Below, piece after piece: positions 8,590 through 18,114 of a DNA stretch of 64,000 bases. A program made the position numbers and the translations under genes. Location of the stretch: contig NZ_JAALJI010000017.1 in the NCBI RefSeq assembly GCF_011064595.1, positions 1 to 64,000 on the forward strand. Reading direction: 5' to 3'. The notes under the pieces were generated by a model. It was given only the letters and a program-made list of their open reading frames with translations. It had not been told where the DNA came from and searched no databases. Source of the DNA: Paludisphaera soli. GTDB lineage: Bacteria > Planctomycetota > Planctomycetia > Isosphaerales > Isosphaeraceae. Positions within the stretch are counted from its first letter, which is position 1; the number at the start of each line of letters is the position of its first letter.

Positions 8590-8640
8590 GCCCCCCTCAT
8601 CCGGCCTTCGGCCACCTTCCCTCAGGGGGGAAGGACGATT
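8590..8640 (-). repeat. Dispersed double-hairpin repeat, copy 2 (minus orientation)
   Basis: The inverted copy reads CCCCCTCATCCGGCC..GGCCACCTTCCC and ends GGAAGGACGATT. Together with copy 1 it makes a large inverted repeat. A further partial copy (TCTTCCCCCTCATCCGGCC) begins at about 8684, just before the next gene's stop. Confidence 0.75.
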
Positions 8641-8719
8641 CGCGACGGTCGGGCCGCCCGTTTCTCCGTCGCATTCCCTGCTCGTCTTCCCCCTCATCCG
8701 GCCGCCTTACCTCAGAGCG

Positions 8720-10786
8720 TCAGGGCCGGGGGTCCTCGGCGCGGGGGATCCAGGATTCGTCGAAGAAGCCGGCCTGGACGATCTTGCGGGGCTCGCGCTG
8801 GGTGGTGGGGGCGGTCACGTCGACGACGGCGAAGTCGGGGAGCTTGGGGGTCTGGCGGGCGTTGTTGAGGTCGTCGAACTCGCGGTAGGTGAAGCCGCTG
8901 TTGAGGACGACGTAGCGCGCCGGGTTGAGCGGGTTGGGGAAGATCAGGATCGGCGCGTGCGTTTTCGCGTCGTGAGATTCGCCGGCGATCTCGACGCGGT
9001 CGGCGGTCCACTTCACGGGGAGCCCGTCCAGGACCTTCGCCAGCACGGCGTTGCTCCCCGGATCGCCCCAGAGGATCAGGTTGGACGAGGCGACGTCGGC
9101 CTCGGTCACGTCCCGGTCGTCCTTCACCGGGGCCCGGCCGCGGAACTGCTTCCGCCAGCGGTCGAGGGCGAGGGAAAGCTCGGCCTGCGCCCAGGCGCCG
9201 ACCTGTTCGTTCCGAGCCGGGCCGGTGGGGCGGACCATCAGGAAGGAGTCGTAGAAGGCGTCGTCGATCGGCCCCTGGAGCCCGTGACGCTTGGCGAGGC
9301 CGCCGTCCTCCTCCTGGCCGGCGAGGGTCCAGTGGCCGTCGGCCCGGCGGAAGCTCGCGGTCCACGAGCGGTCGGAGAGGGGCCTGGGGGCCGCGACCTC
9401 GTCGCCGTCGATCCGGACCCGGACCGGCTTGCGGACGTCGAACGGGCAGCGGCCGGGGGGTAGCGACAGGGTCAGCGCGGCGACGTTCCGGGTCTGCAGC
9501 TCGGGGCCGATCTCGCCGGGGAGCATGACGCCCCCCTCGTGGAAGGCGTACAGCTCGGCCTCGACGCTCGCCTGCTCCCAGTGCCGCCCCAGGGCGTCGA
9601 GCCGGACCCAGGCGGAGCGGTCGTAGCGGAGCGTGAAGGTCGTGAAGAGGACCCGGTCGGGCAGGGGGTCGCGGCCGACGCGGGCGATCGCGTCGAGGCG
9701 GCGGTCGATCTCGGCCTTCGCCTCGGGCGTGTACTTGTGGCCGGCCCCGACGCCGATGACGTGCACCAGGTCGATCCCCTCGTCGGCCAGCGCGCGGGCC
9801 ATGAAGTCGGCGGCCTGCTTCTGGCCGTCCTTCTCGCCGCTGTAGGCGACGGTCGGCACGTTGAACAGGTTGGCGGCGTAGCCGGTGCTGTCGTAGAGCC
9901 GCCAGAGGGCCTGCTCGTACCAGGGCGGGGGGGGCGGCGCGCCCGGGCGGAAGATCCCCAGGAAGTCGGCCGATTCCGAGAACCCCGCGCCGGGGGCCGC
10001 CGCCGCCCAGACGCCGGGGAAGTGGGTCGCGAACTGCCAGGCGGCCGCGCCCCCCATCGAGAACCCGCGCAGGATCAGGCGGTCCTCGTCGATGGGGTAG
10101 TGGGCCTTCACGTCGTCGAGGGCCTCGAACAGGTCGACCTCGCCGGCGAACTTGTTGGCGTTGCAGAACCGGCCGTAGGGGTGCAGCACGAAGGCGTCGG
10201 CCGGCGCGAACTCGCCGACGGACGTCATCCGCTGGCGCAGGAAGTTCAGCTCGCTCAGGGTCTCGCCCCGGCCGTGGCACCAGACGTCGAGCCGGGACCG
10301 GTGCGGCGAGCCGTCGCGGTACGACTCGGGCACCACCAGGCCGTAGGGCTGGACCGAGCCGTCGATCTTCGAGACGTAGCCGCGGACGACCAGGCCGGTG
10401 GCCGCGTCCCAGGGGGCCTCGCCTCGCTCCAGGGCCCCGGCGCGGTCGGCGCCTTGCTGTAGCAGTTCGCGGGCCCAGCCGACCTCCTTCAGGTCGAAGA
10501 ACTCGCCGTGCCGCAGGGCCGAGCCGACGGCCTCGCGGAAGATCTCGACGTCGGGGAGGAGGGCGAGGAGCTTCGGCCGGTCCTTGAGCGACTCGCGGAG
10601 GGCGTCGATCCGCCGGCCCAGGGCGTCGGCCCCGGCCCGCAGCTCGTCGCGGTCGGCGTCGGGCAGGGCGACGCCGGGCGGGGGGATCGGCCGGAGCTTC
10701 TCGCCCGGGCCCTGGGCCCGCGACGGGGGGGCCGCGGCGAGCGCGATCGCGAGGCAGAATGCGGCGACGGAGAGGAGGCGCGGCAT
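8720..10786 (-). CDS. Secreted alpha/beta-hydrolase, prolyl oligopeptidase/esterase-like
   Basis: The 688-aa product has a Sec signal peptide (residues 1-24, ending PSRA). An alpha/beta-hydrolase core spans about 140-380: GLVVPESYRDG, LDVWCHGRGETLSE (oxyanion side), the nucleophile elbow ILRGFSMGGAAAW with its Ser near residue 245, and a late GVGAGHKYTPE that could supply the catalytic His. The C-terminal ~270 residues carry beta-sandwich-like segments and a strand-rich region common in planctomycete exported peptidases and esterases. It probably hydrolyses peptides or esters outside the cytoplasm; the substrate is unknown. The gene is long for a simple esterase. Confidence 0.75.
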   Translation of the reverse strand: MPRLLSVAAFCLAIALAAAPPSRAQGPGEKLRPIPPPGVALPDADRDELRAGADALGRRIDALRESLKDRPKLLALLPDVEIFREAVGSALRHGEFFDLKEVGWARELLQQGADRAGALERGEAPWDAATGLVVRGYVSKIDGSVQPYGLVVPESYRDGSPHRSRLDVWCHGRGETLSELNFLRQRMTSVGEFAPADAFVLHPYGRFCNANKFAGEVDLFEALDDVKAHYPIDEDRLILRGFSMGGAAAWQFATHFPGVWAAAAPGAGFSESADFLGIFRPGAPPPPPWYEQALWRLYDSTGYAANLFNVPTVAYSGEKDGQKQAADFMARALADEGIDLVHVIGVGAGHKYTPEAKAEIDRRLDAIARVGRDPLPDRVLFTTFTLRYDRSAWVRLDALGRHWEQASVEAELYAFHEGGVMLPGEIGPELQTRNVAALTLSLPPGRCPFDVRKPVRVRIDGDEVAAPRPLSDRSWTASFRRADGHWTLAGQEEDGGLAKRHGLQGPIDDAFYDSFLMVRPTGPARNEQVGAWAQAELSLALDRWRKQFRGRAPVKDDRDVTEADVASSNLILWGDPGSNAVLAKVLDGLPVKWTADRVEIAGESHDAKTHAPILIFPNPLNPARYVVLNSGFTYREFDDLNNARQTPKLPDFAVVDVTAPTTQREPRKIVQAGFFDESWIPRAEDPRP

Positions 10787-11037
10787 CGGCGGTTCGTCCT
10801 TCCCCGGATCGAGGCGCGTCGATCCGGCCCGGGGGTCATCGAGGTTCGCCCGGCCCGGCGGAGGGCCGCGACCGTCCCGCCCCCGATCATACGGGGAGCG
10901 CCCGGCCCCGTCACCAGGGCGTCGGGGCGGTCGCCGACTCCGGCTCGCAATGGCCGGCGTAGATGCTAGGATGGGTCCGTTCCGCGAGCGTCCGGGCGAT
11001 CGCGGCTTCCTGGTTCCGTCGGGGGTCCGCTTCGCTT

Positions 11038-11697
11038 ATGGTCGAGCAATACGGCGTCTACATCATGCTGGCGGGGCTGGCCCTGATGGTCGTCGGCTGG
11101 CTCTGGCTGACCGTCAAGGCGTTCCGCGACCGCACGGCCTGGGGGGTGGCGGTCCTGCTGTTCCCGCCCCTGGCCCCGGCGTACGCGCTGGCGAAGGGGG
11201 GGGCGGCCTGGGCTCCGGCGGCCGTGCTGGCGGCGGGGGTGGGGCTCACGGCCTTCCCGCCGCTCTACACCCGGTACGTCCCGGTGGACCTGGGCCCGTA
11301 CGAGCGGATCGTCGACGGCGAGCGCCACCTCACGCTGACCGGCTGGGACCGCGAGGACTACGCGATCCTGGGGTCGAAGTCCGACGCCGTGGTGCTCCAG
11401 ATGGCCAACCCCGACGTCACCGACGCCACCCTTCGGAACCTGAAGGGCTTCGACCGGCTCCGCGAGCTGGACCTGAACGAAACGCAGGTCGGCGACGAGG
11501 GGCTGAAGGCCCTGGCCGACCTCCCCGCCCTGGCGAGCCTGCGGCTCAAGGGGACGAAGATCACCGACGCCGGGTTCCGGGCGACGCTCCTGAACAAGGA
11601 GTCGCTGCGGCGGCTTGACTTGACGGGCACGGCCGTCGATCGTGAGACGGTGGAGGCGTGGCGGGACGCGCAGCCGGGCCGGCGCGCGATGCAATAA
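11038..11697 (+). CDS. Membrane protein with short leucine-rich repeat domain
   Basis: The 219-aa product has about three hydrophobic segments (residues 6-27, 36-53, 57-76) and then a soluble part with 23-24-residue leucine-rich repeats: LRNLKGFDRLRELDLNETQV, LKALADLPALASLRLKGTKI and ESLRRLDLTGTAV. LRRs of this kind mediate protein-protein contact. The chosen ATG (11038) starts directly before the first membrane helix; an in-frame codon 75 bases upstream gives an Arg/Ser-rich extension and overlaps a TAGGAT (10967-10972) that could be the -10 box. It leads a run of five plus-strand genes. Confidence 0.7.
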   Translation: MVEQYGVYIMLAGLALMVVGWLWLTVKAFRDRTAWGVAVLLFPPLAPAYALAKGGAAWAPAAVLAAGVGLTAFPPLYTRYVPVDLGPYERIVDGERHLTLTGWDREDYAILGSKSDAVVLQMANPDVTDATLRNLKGFDRLRELDLNETQVGDEGLKALADLPALASLRLKGTKITDAGFRATLLNKESLRRLDLTGTAVDRETVEAWRDAQPGRRAMQ

Positions 11698-11763
11698 CAG
11701 CCGCCCGCCTCCGCACCGCGACGATCGGGCGACGGGGTCTGTCTCTTCGGGGGGGTCGCAATC

Positions 11764-12633
11764 GTGTCCACCAAGCTCGACGTCTCGCAGCACGGCAGCC
11801 CCCGGAACGCCCTCCTGCTGGGCGAGGCCTGCTCGCTGGCCTACCTGGCCGAGCCCCAGGCCGCGCAGGGCTTCCGCGAGAATCTCGGCCTGGAAGCCCG
11901 CCTGATCGCCGCCGACAACACCCAGGTGTATGTGGCGCAGAGCCCCGAGGTGGTCCTGGTGGCGTTCCGGGGGTCGGAGTGCCCGACGAGCCTCGACGGC
12001 TTCAAGGATTGGCTGCTGACGAACGCGAACAACTACCTGATCCTCCCCGAGGGCCGGATCGGCACCGACTTCGTGGCGGCGGGGGTGGGGGCGCGGTTCC
12101 ACCGGGGGTTCATGGGGGCGCTCGACGAGATCTGGACCCCCCTGTACGCGGCCGTGGACGAGGAGCTGCGCCGGGCCGAGCGGCCGCTCTGGGTGACCGG
12201 CCACAGCCTCGGCGGGGCGCTCGCACTGCTGGCCGCCTGGCGGTTCGAGCGCAACTTCCTGACGGTCGACGAGGTCGTCACCTTCGGCGCGCCGATGATC
12301 GGCAACGAGGCGGCCGCCGCGGCGTTCGAGAAGCAGTTCGCGAAGAAGATCTCGCGGTACGTCAACCTGGAAGACCCGGTGCCGCTGCTCCCCTCGGTCA
12401 GCCTGCTGACCAACACCTACGTCCACTGCCCCACCGAGGTCTCGCTCGCCGACGCGGCCGCCGCCGGCTCCGCGCTCGACGCCCTCAAGCAGAAGGCCGG
12501 CGCCGCCGCCGACGCGGTCCTCAGCGCCAGCCTGGCCGACGAGGTCTGGGCCGCCGTCCAGGGCCGGATCGCCGCCCATTTCATCGACCGCTACCTCGAC
12601 CGCATCCGCAAGCGGGCCGACGAGACGGCCTGA
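11764..12633 (+). CDS. Class 3 lipase family protein
   Basis: The 289-aa product matches the fungal-type class 3 lipase fold: VVLVAFRGSE (63-72) provides the oxyanion region, WVTGHSLGGALA (143-154) holds the nucleophile Ser148, YVNLEDPVPLLP (199-210) the catalytic Asp204, and YVHCP the likely His221. The family hydrolyses acylglycerols or related esters. No signal peptide is visible, so it is likely cytoplasmic or non-classically exported. It sits 66 bases after the LRR gene and 55 bases before the next, consistent with one transcript. Confidence 0.85.
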   Translation: MSTKLDVSQHGSPRNALLLGEACSLAYLAEPQAAQGFRENLGLEARLIAADNTQVYVAQSPEVVLVAFRGSECPTSLDGFKDWLLTNANNYLILPEGRIGTDFVAAGVGARFHRGFMGALDEIWTPLYAAVDEELRRAERPLWVTGHSLGGALALLAAWRFERNFLTVDEVVTFGAPMIGNEAAAAAFEKQFAKKISRYVNLEDPVPLLPSVSLLTNTYVHCPTEVSLADAAAAGSALDALKQKAGAAADAVLSASLADEVWAAVQGRIAAHFIDRYLDRIRKRADETA

Positions 12634-12688
12634 GGGCGAAGGCGCGAGGTCGAACGTCGCGAGGGCTCGACCGAGGGAGAGACCAGGC

Positions 12689-13114
12689 ATGCCCTATCAA
12701 TTCGCGGGATTCTTCGCCCGCCCCGCCGTCCCGAAACCGGCGGATCCCCCGCCGGACGCGGTCTGGCGCGACGTGGCCTCGCCCTTCGTCGGCGTCGGCG
12801 TGCTGCTGCCGGAGTGGATCGGCCGCACCCCCGCGCCGGGGCGCGTCCGCGCGCTCGCCCGTCGCCTCGGGCTGGATGCGGCCGAGGGCTGGCTGGACCT
12901 CACCTACAGCTGCTGGGGCGGCGACGTCGACTTCGTCTACGGCCTCGGCGTGCGTGCGGGCGAGGCGTTCGGGCCGATCGAGGTGAAGGAAATCGGACGG
13001 GCGGAGGCCGCCTACCTCGACCTGATGGGACGGTTCGGGATCTCGGCCGAGGACGCCTTGCGGTTCGAGCCGTTCACGCGGGGCTATTGGGGCGTCCACC
13101 GCGACATGGGCTGA
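12689..13114 (+). CDS. Hypothetical protein
   Basis: The 141-aa acidic/aromatic product begins MPYQFAGFFARPAVPKP. A central segment (LDLTYSCWGGDVDFVYGLGV, about 69-88) and the C-terminal FEPFTRGYWGVHRDMG are distinctive but match no family I know. Codon use is like its neighbours. GGGAGAG before the ATG serves as ribosome-binding site. It lies between the lipase and the HEAT-repeat gene on the same strand. It could be an immunity- or SMI1-like small protein, but no motif proves this. Confidence 0.6.
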   Translation: MPYQFAGFFARPAVPKPADPPPDAVWRDVASPFVGVGVLLPEWIGRTPAPGRVRALARRLGLDAAEGWLDLTYSCWGGDVDFVYGLGVRAGEAFGPIEVKEIGRAEAAYLDLMGRFGISAEDALRFEPFTRGYWGVHRDMG

Positions 13115-13243
13115 CCCGCCCTTCGCCGCCTTGGATGCGCCGGCATGGTTCTTGCACTGGATTCCCCGACACGGCGCTCAATCCCGGTCGATGGCGACTC
13201 GCGGGCGACCGCGATTCAGGCGTTGTTGAAGGCGGAATCCCTC

Positions 13244-16200
13244 ATGGACCTGGTCATCACCTACTTCCCCAGGCTGGAGCACGTCCACACGTCCTGGCTC
13301 CTGCTGGGCATGCTCGTCGGGGCGGCGGCGCTGGCCGGCATCCTGTTCCAGATCGGGCTGGTCGGGTGGGTGTTGCAGATCTTCGGAGCCGTCGCCCGGA
13401 CGAGCATCCGGGGGGGCTTCCGCACCTGGGAGGCCCTGCTCGGGTGGGCGTCGTGGGAGCAGTACCTGGCGGTCACCCTGGGGCTGCTGGCGGTCGGCGG
13501 GATGCTGGGGAGCTGGTTCCCGCCGCTGCGGATCTTCTGCGGCACGGCGACGATCGTCATGGGAGCGTCGGCCTGCCTGGCTTACATGTTCATCGACCTG
13601 GAGCGCAACGAGGTCGAGCGCGGCTACAAGGCGGTGCACAACCCGCTCAAGGGGCAGCAGCCGGCCGAGAACCTGCGCAAGCACGGCAAGCAGGTGACGG
13701 TGCCGCTCTTGATCTCGGCCACCGTCGCCACCATCGGCGGGTTCGCGCTCCTGAACCAGGGGCTCTATGAGACCGTGGCGTCGAGCTGGTACGCGGTGTC
13801 GGACGACCTGGAGGCGCCGGCCTACGTCGACTTCCTGGCCTTCTCGCTGACGCGGGTCCTCCGGCTGGTGGACGTGCTGGACCTGGCGAAGTCGCACCAC
13901 ATCCTCGGGGCGGAGTCGGTCCGCGCGGCGGCCTGGCCGGCGTCGAGCCTGGCGGCGGCCTTCCGGATCTTCTTCACCGTGGTCCTGCTGCACCAGGTCT
14001 TCGCCTCGCTCCGCCAGGGGAAGATGCTGGCCGAGACGATCGCCGACTTCTGGAGCCCGCACGAGCCGATCCACGTCCGGGCCCGCAACGCCCTGCCGGT
14101 GTACGGGATCGTGGCGATCGGCCCCCTGCTGCGGTCGCTGCGGTCGGTCGAGTCGCTGACCAAGGAGCAGCGCGAGCAGCTGCCGATCGTGCTGGAGTCG
14201 ATGGGGCCGTCGATCATCCCGGCCCTGGACCGGCACCTGTTCGACTCCCACGAGTACGTGCGGGCGATCTCGGCGTCCGCCCTCGGGCGGCTGCACGCGG
14301 CCGACTCGGTCTCGGCCCTGGTGGCCCTGGCCGGCGACGAGAGCCCGGCCGTGCGGCAGAGCGTGGCCGAGGCCCTGGGGCGGATCGGCGGCGAGCCGGC
14401 GGGCAAGGCGCGGAAGGGGCTCTTCTTCCGGGGCCGGCCGGGCGGCCGGAGGCGCTGGACGCGCTGGCTCCGCTGGCGGCGTCGCGGCGTGGTGGTCCCG
14501 GCCTCGCCCACGGCCGACCCGATCGAGCTGGCGGTGAAGACCCTGGAAGGGGCCCTGGAGGACGAGTCGTCGACGGTCCGGGCCGAGGCGGTCGAGGCCC
14601 TGGGGCGGATCGGCCCGGCGGCGGCCCCGGTCGCCCCCCGGCTGATCGCGCTGGCGAAGGAGGAGGACGAGAGCCTGCGCTGCCAGGTGGCGCGCTCGCT
14701 GGGGGCCGTGGGCGGCGACCCGGGGCCCACGGTGGAGGCGCTCGTGGCGCTCCTGGGCGACGCCGGGCCGACGGTGAAGGCGGCGGCGGCGGCCTCGCTG
14801 GGGGCGATGAAGGCCCAGGCGGCGCCGGCGGTCTCGGCCCTCTCGACGCTCCTGCAGGACCGCGAGGAGTCGGTGCGGACGGCGGCCGCCGAGGCGATCG
14901 CGCAGGTCGGCCCGCTCGACGTGGCCGCCACCGAGACCCTGGTCGAAGGCCTGGCCAGCGAGGACACCGTGGTCCGCGCGCAGACCGCCGAGGCGCTGGG
15001 GACCATCGGCGCGGCGGCCGAGGAGGCCGCGCCGGCCCTGGTCGAGGCGATGGGCGACGAGAACGACCGGGTCCGCGCCGAGGCCGTCGAGGCGCTGGGC
15101 AAGATCGGCGCGAAGGCGGCGGACGTCGCCGTGCCGGCCCTGGTCCGGGCCCTGGACGACGGGGACGACGCGGTCGCCGCGCTGGCCGCCGAGGCCCTCG
15201 GCCGAATGGGCCCGGCGGCCGCCCCGGCCGCGCCCGCCCTGGTCGCCGCGCTCGGCCACCTCAGCCCCCGCGTCCGCCACGACGCCGCCGAGGCCCTGGG
15301 CGAGCTGGGCCCGGCCGCGGCGGCCGACCGCCCCGAAGTCCGCGAGGCCCTGGAGGCCGCCGCCCGCGACGAGGACGGCGGCGTCCGCGGCCGCGCCCTC
15401 CACGCCCTGGGCGAGATCGGCGACCCCTCGCCCGCCGCCCGCCGCCTGATCCTCGACGCCTTCGACGACGAGGACCCGCTCGTCCGCTCGGCCGCCGCCG
15501 CCACGGCCGGCCTCTGGGGCGACCCCTACGCGGCCGTCGTCCGCGGCCTGCTCGACCTGCTCGACGATCCCAACGACCAGGTCAAGGTCGAGGCCGCCCG
15601 CGTCCTCCCCCGCCTCGCCGGCGCCACGCCGGAGGTGGTCGAGGGCCTCTGCCGCCAGCTCCTGGAGGACGACAGCGACACCGTCCAGGCCCACGCCGCG
15701 CTCGCCCTGGGCAAGCTCGGCCCCGAGGCCGCCGCCGCCGGCGAGCCGCTCCTCCGCGCGGCCCGGACCGGCGAGGTCGGCGTCCGCGAGCAGGCGATGC
15801 GCGCCATCGCCATGATCCAGCCCCCCGAGGCCGTCGAGGCCTTCGCCGTCGGCCTCAAGGACGCCTCCGTCGAGGTCCGCACCCTGGCCTCGGCCGGCTG
15901 GATGAACGCCGAGGCCGTCCCCCCCGAGGCCGCCCCCGCCCTGGTGGAGGCCCTGCGCGACCCCGAGTCCCGCGTGCGAGCCAACGCCGCCCAGGCGATC
16001 GCCAAGCTCGACGCCGTGCCGACCGACGCCGTGCCGCTCCTGGTCGAGTGCGCCGCCGAGCCCAACGACGCGCTCCGCCTCGCCGCCGCCACCGCCCTGA
16101 AGTCCGCCCCGGCCGAGGCCGTCGCCGAGGTGATGGAGCACCTGACCGAGGACCCCAACCCCCGCGTCCGCCTCGCCGCCGCCGGCGCGATCCTCTCCGT

Positions 16201-16441
16201 CGACCCCGACGACCACCAGGCCGCCGCCGTCCTCCTCGACGCCCTCGCCGACCCCACCACCCGCGTCCGCGAGACGGCGTTGGAAGTCTTCGAATCCCTC
16301 GGCGAGGAGGCCTCCAAGGCCCTCGACGCCGTCCTCCGCGAGCAGGGCGTCGCCATGCCCACCGAGCCGGAACCGGAGCCGGAAGCCACGCCCGAACCCG
16401 AGCCCGGCCCCGGCGCGACGCCGGCCGTGACCGCGCCCTGA
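13244..16441 (+). CDS. Large HEAT-repeat protein with N-terminal membrane domain
   Basis: The 1065-aa product has five or six hydrophobic helices in the first ~290 residues and then about 20 HEAT/PBS-type repeats (about 310-1030). Typical repeat units are VRAEAVEALGRIGPAAAP, VRAQTAEALGTIGAAAEEA and VRAEAVEALGKIGAKAAD. HEAT arrays are scaffolds for protein interaction. The C-terminus is a Glu/Pro-rich tail (EPEPEPEATPEPEPGPG). GAAGGCGG lies about eight bases before the ATG at 13244; an in-frame ATG at 13145 adds 33 residues without hydrophobic character. Between the third and fourth HEAT units an Arg-rich insert (about 390-415) interrupts the array. The partner is unknown. Confidence 0.8.
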   Translation: MDLVITYFPRLEHVHTSWLLLGMLVGAAALAGILFQIGLVGWVLQIFGAVARTSIRGGFRTWEALLGWASWEQYLAVTLGLLAVGGMLGSWFPPLRIFCGTATIVMGASACLAYMFIDLERNEVERGYKAVHNPLKGQQPAENLRKHGKQVTVPLLISATVATIGGFALLNQGLYETVASSWYAVSDDLEAPAYVDFLAFSLTRVLRLVDVLDLAKSHHILGAESVRAAAWPASSLAAAFRIFFTVVLLHQVFASLRQGKMLAETIADFWSPHEPIHVRARNALPVYGIVAIGPLLRSLRSVESLTKEQREQLPIVLESMGPSIIPALDRHLFDSHEYVRAISASALGRLHAADSVSALVALAGDESPAVRQSVAEALGRIGGEPAGKARKGLFFRGRPGGRRRWTRWLRWRRRGVVVPASPTADPIELAVKTLEGALEDESSTVRAEAVEALGRIGPAAAPVAPRLIALAKEEDESLRCQVARSLGAVGGDPGPTVEALVALLGDAGPTVKAAAAASLGAMKAQAAPAVSALSTLLQDREESVRTAAAEAIAQVGPLDVAATETLVEGLASEDTVVRAQTAEALGTIGAAAEEAAPALVEAMGDENDRVRAEAVEALGKIGAKAADVAVPALVRALDDGDDAVAALAAEALGRMGPAAAPAAPALVAALGHLSPRVRHDAAEALGELGPAAAADRPEVREALEAAARDEDGGVRGRALHALGEIGDPSPAARRLILDAFDDEDPLVRSAAAATAGLWGDPYAAVVRGLLDLLDDPNDQVKVEAARVLPRLAGATPEVVEGLCRQLLEDDSDTVQAHAALALGKLGPEAAAAGEPLLRAARTGEVGVREQAMRAIAMIQPPEAVEAFAVGLKDASVEVRTLASAGWMNAEAVPPEAAPALVEALRDPESRVRANAAQAIAKLDAVPTDAVPLLVECAAEPNDALRLAAATALKSAPAEAVAEVMEHLTEDPNPRVRLAAAGAILSVDPDDHQAAAVLLDALADPTTRVRETALEVFESLGEEASKALDAVLREQGVAMPTEPEPEPEATPEPEPGPGATPAVTAP

Positions 16442-16461
16442 GCCGACCGATCGAGGACCAA

Positions 16462-16986
16462 GTGACCGACCGTGAAGCCCTCCACCGCCGCTTCGCCGAG
16501 CGGTTTCACGCCGGCAAGCGGATCCGCCCGGCCGCCGAGTCGCAGGTCGACGCGGCCGAGGCCGTGCTCGGCGTCCTCTGGCCCGAATCGTACCGCCGCG
16601 TCGCCCTCGCCTGCGGCGTGCTTTCCACGGGGTCGCTCCTCCGCCTGATCGCCGAGCGCGATCCGGGATTCTCGGACGTGCAGGAGTTCCTCACCCCTCG
16701 CCAGGTGGTCGTCGAGACGCGGCGCTCGGGCCTGGAGCCCGCCGGGGCGTGGGTCGTCATCGCCACCGACTGCTCGGGCAACCTCTTCGCGTTCCGGGAT
16801 GTGCCCTCGTCGCCCCCCGGGCCCGACGACGCGCCGGTGTGGCTGTTCGACCACGATGAAGACTCGATAGCCGTCGAGGCCCCGTCCTTCGACGCGTGGC
16901 TCGCCCGCTTCCTGGCTTATGTGAAAGCGTCCGACGCCCGCGGAGCCCCCTGCAGCCGGCCGTCCGGCGGGAGGCTCGCGGGGTGA
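16462..16986 (+). CDS. SMI1/KNR4 (SUKH) family protein
   Basis: The 174-aa product starts at a GTG (16462) with GAGG just upstream. The pattern is SUKH-like: an N-terminal helix (VDAAEAVLGVLWPESYRRVALACG), then SDVQEFLTPRQVVVETRRSG, the core strand pair AWVVIATDCSGNLFAFRD, and the end pair PVWLFDHDEDSIAVEAPSFDAWLARFL. SUKH proteins often act as immunity proteins against bacterial toxins but also occur alone; no toxin gene is adjacent. It lies 20 bases after the HEAT-repeat gene and converges on the oxidoreductase. Confidence 0.7.
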   Translation: MTDREALHRRFAERFHAGKRIRPAAESQVDAAEAVLGVLWPESYRRVALACGVLSTGSLLRLIAERDPGFSDVQEFLTPRQVVVETRRSGLEPAGAWVVIATDCSGNLFAFRDVPSSPPGPDDAPVWLFDHDEDSIAVEAPSFDAWLARFLAYVKASDARGAPCSRPSGGRLAG

Positions 16987-16998
16987 CGTTTCGTCGGC

Positions 16999-18114
16999 TC
17001 AGCCCAGGCTCTCCATCGTCGCGACCGACTTCGAGTCGACCGAGGCGCGGACGAGGAGGCAGGCCAGGACGGCGGCGCGGCCGTGTTCGACGGTGCAGAC
17101 CGGCTCGCTGCGGGTCTGGACCGACTTCACGAAGGCCTGCAGGGCCAGCAGCGTGTTGTTGGTGACCGGGCCGCCGAGGACCTGGTCGGGCTTCTTGGAG
17201 TCGGGACGGTACGAGAAGGTGCCCGAATTGAAGTCGACGCCGCCGGCCTTGCCGATCAGGCGGGTGTACTCCTCGTTGAACTTGTTGGGCGCGACCCAGC
17301 TGTGGACGATGTTCACGAAGACGTTCCCGGGGTACTCGACGACCCCCGCGTAGTAGTCGTGCACGTCGCGGTCGGGCTGCTTGTCGCGGAAGAGGTCGTC
17401 GCGGCCCATCGCCATCGCCCGCACCGGCGCGGCGCCGACGGCCCAGTTCAGGACGTCCCAGTTGTGGACGGCCTGCTCGACGATCCAGTCGCCCGAGCGC
17501 TCGCGCTTGCCGAACCAGTCGTAGAGCGGGCCCCACGAGTTCGACCAGAGGATGCGGCCCTCGACCAGGTCGCCGATCTCGCCCTGGTGCACCGCGGCGA
17601 TGGGCTCGATGAAGTGGGGGTCGGCCCGGCGCTGGTGGCCGATCTGGACGATCTGCTTGCTCCCCCTCGCGGCGTCGACCACGGCGTCGAGGTCGGCCCG
17701 GCTGAGGCACATCGGCTTCTCGCCGTACAGGTCCTTGCCGGCCGCGATCGCGTCGAGGTAGCAGCGGGCGTGCAGGTCGCACGGGATCGCGCTGACGATC
17801 GCGTCGATCCCGTCCTGCGCCAGGATCTCCTTCCACGAGCCGTCGGTCGACCCGGCGGGCCGCTTCTGGCCGGCGGCCTCGACCGTCTTGAGACCGCGCT
17901 CCAGGTGCTCGGCGTCCACGTCGCAGATGGCGCGGACCTCGACGCCCGGGATCTGCAGGAGGTTCTGGAGCAGCGCCGAGCCCCGGTTGCCGGCGCCGAT
18001 CAGGCCGATCCCCAGCTTCTCGTTCGCCCCTTTCGTCCCGGCGGCCAGCAGGGGGGCCGAGGCCAGGGCCCCGGCCGTCGCGCCCAGGAAGGTTCGTCTC
18101 GGCATGCTCTTCAT
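16999..18114 (-). CDS. Gfo/Idh/MocA family oxidoreductase, Tat-exported
   Basis: The 371-aa product has a Tat leader (MKSMPRRTFLGATAGALASA), a Rossmann NAD(P) domain opening with IGIGLIGAGNRGSAL (about 34-49), and the family EKPMCLSRADLD motif (about 135-146) whose Lys contacts cofactor and substrate. A DWIVEQAVHNWDVLNW segment (about 205-220) carries the conserved His of the C-terminal domain. Family members oxidise or reduce sugars and polyols; planctomycetes keep many exported paralogues. GGAGG seven bases upstream supports the ATG at 18114; longer in-frame extensions lack coding character. Confidence 0.85.
   Translation of the reverse strand: MKSMPRRTFLGATAGALASAPLLAAGTKGANEKLGIGLIGAGNRGSALLQNLLQIPGVEVRAICDVDAEHLERGLKTVEAAGQKRPAGSTDGSWKEILAQDGIDAIVSAIPCDLHARCYLDAIAAGKDLYGEKPMCLSRADLDAVVDAARGSKQIVQIGHQRRADPHFIEPIAAVHQGEIGDLVEGRILWSNSWGPLYDWFGKRERSGDWIVEQAVHNWDVLNWAVGAAPVRAMAMGRDDLFRDKQPDRDVHDYYAGVVEYPGNVFVNIVHSWVAPNKFNEEYTRLIGKAGGVDFNSGTFSYRPDSKKPDQVLGGPVTNNTLLALQAFVKSVQTRSEPVCTVEHGRAAVLACLLVRASVDSKSVATMESLG

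Noticed and set aside
13178-16216. Long minus-strand open frame (~1000 codons) opposite the HEAT-repeat gene
   Set aside because: Its periodicity mirrors the HEAT repeats and its composition (Arg/Gly/Asp) is non-protein-like.
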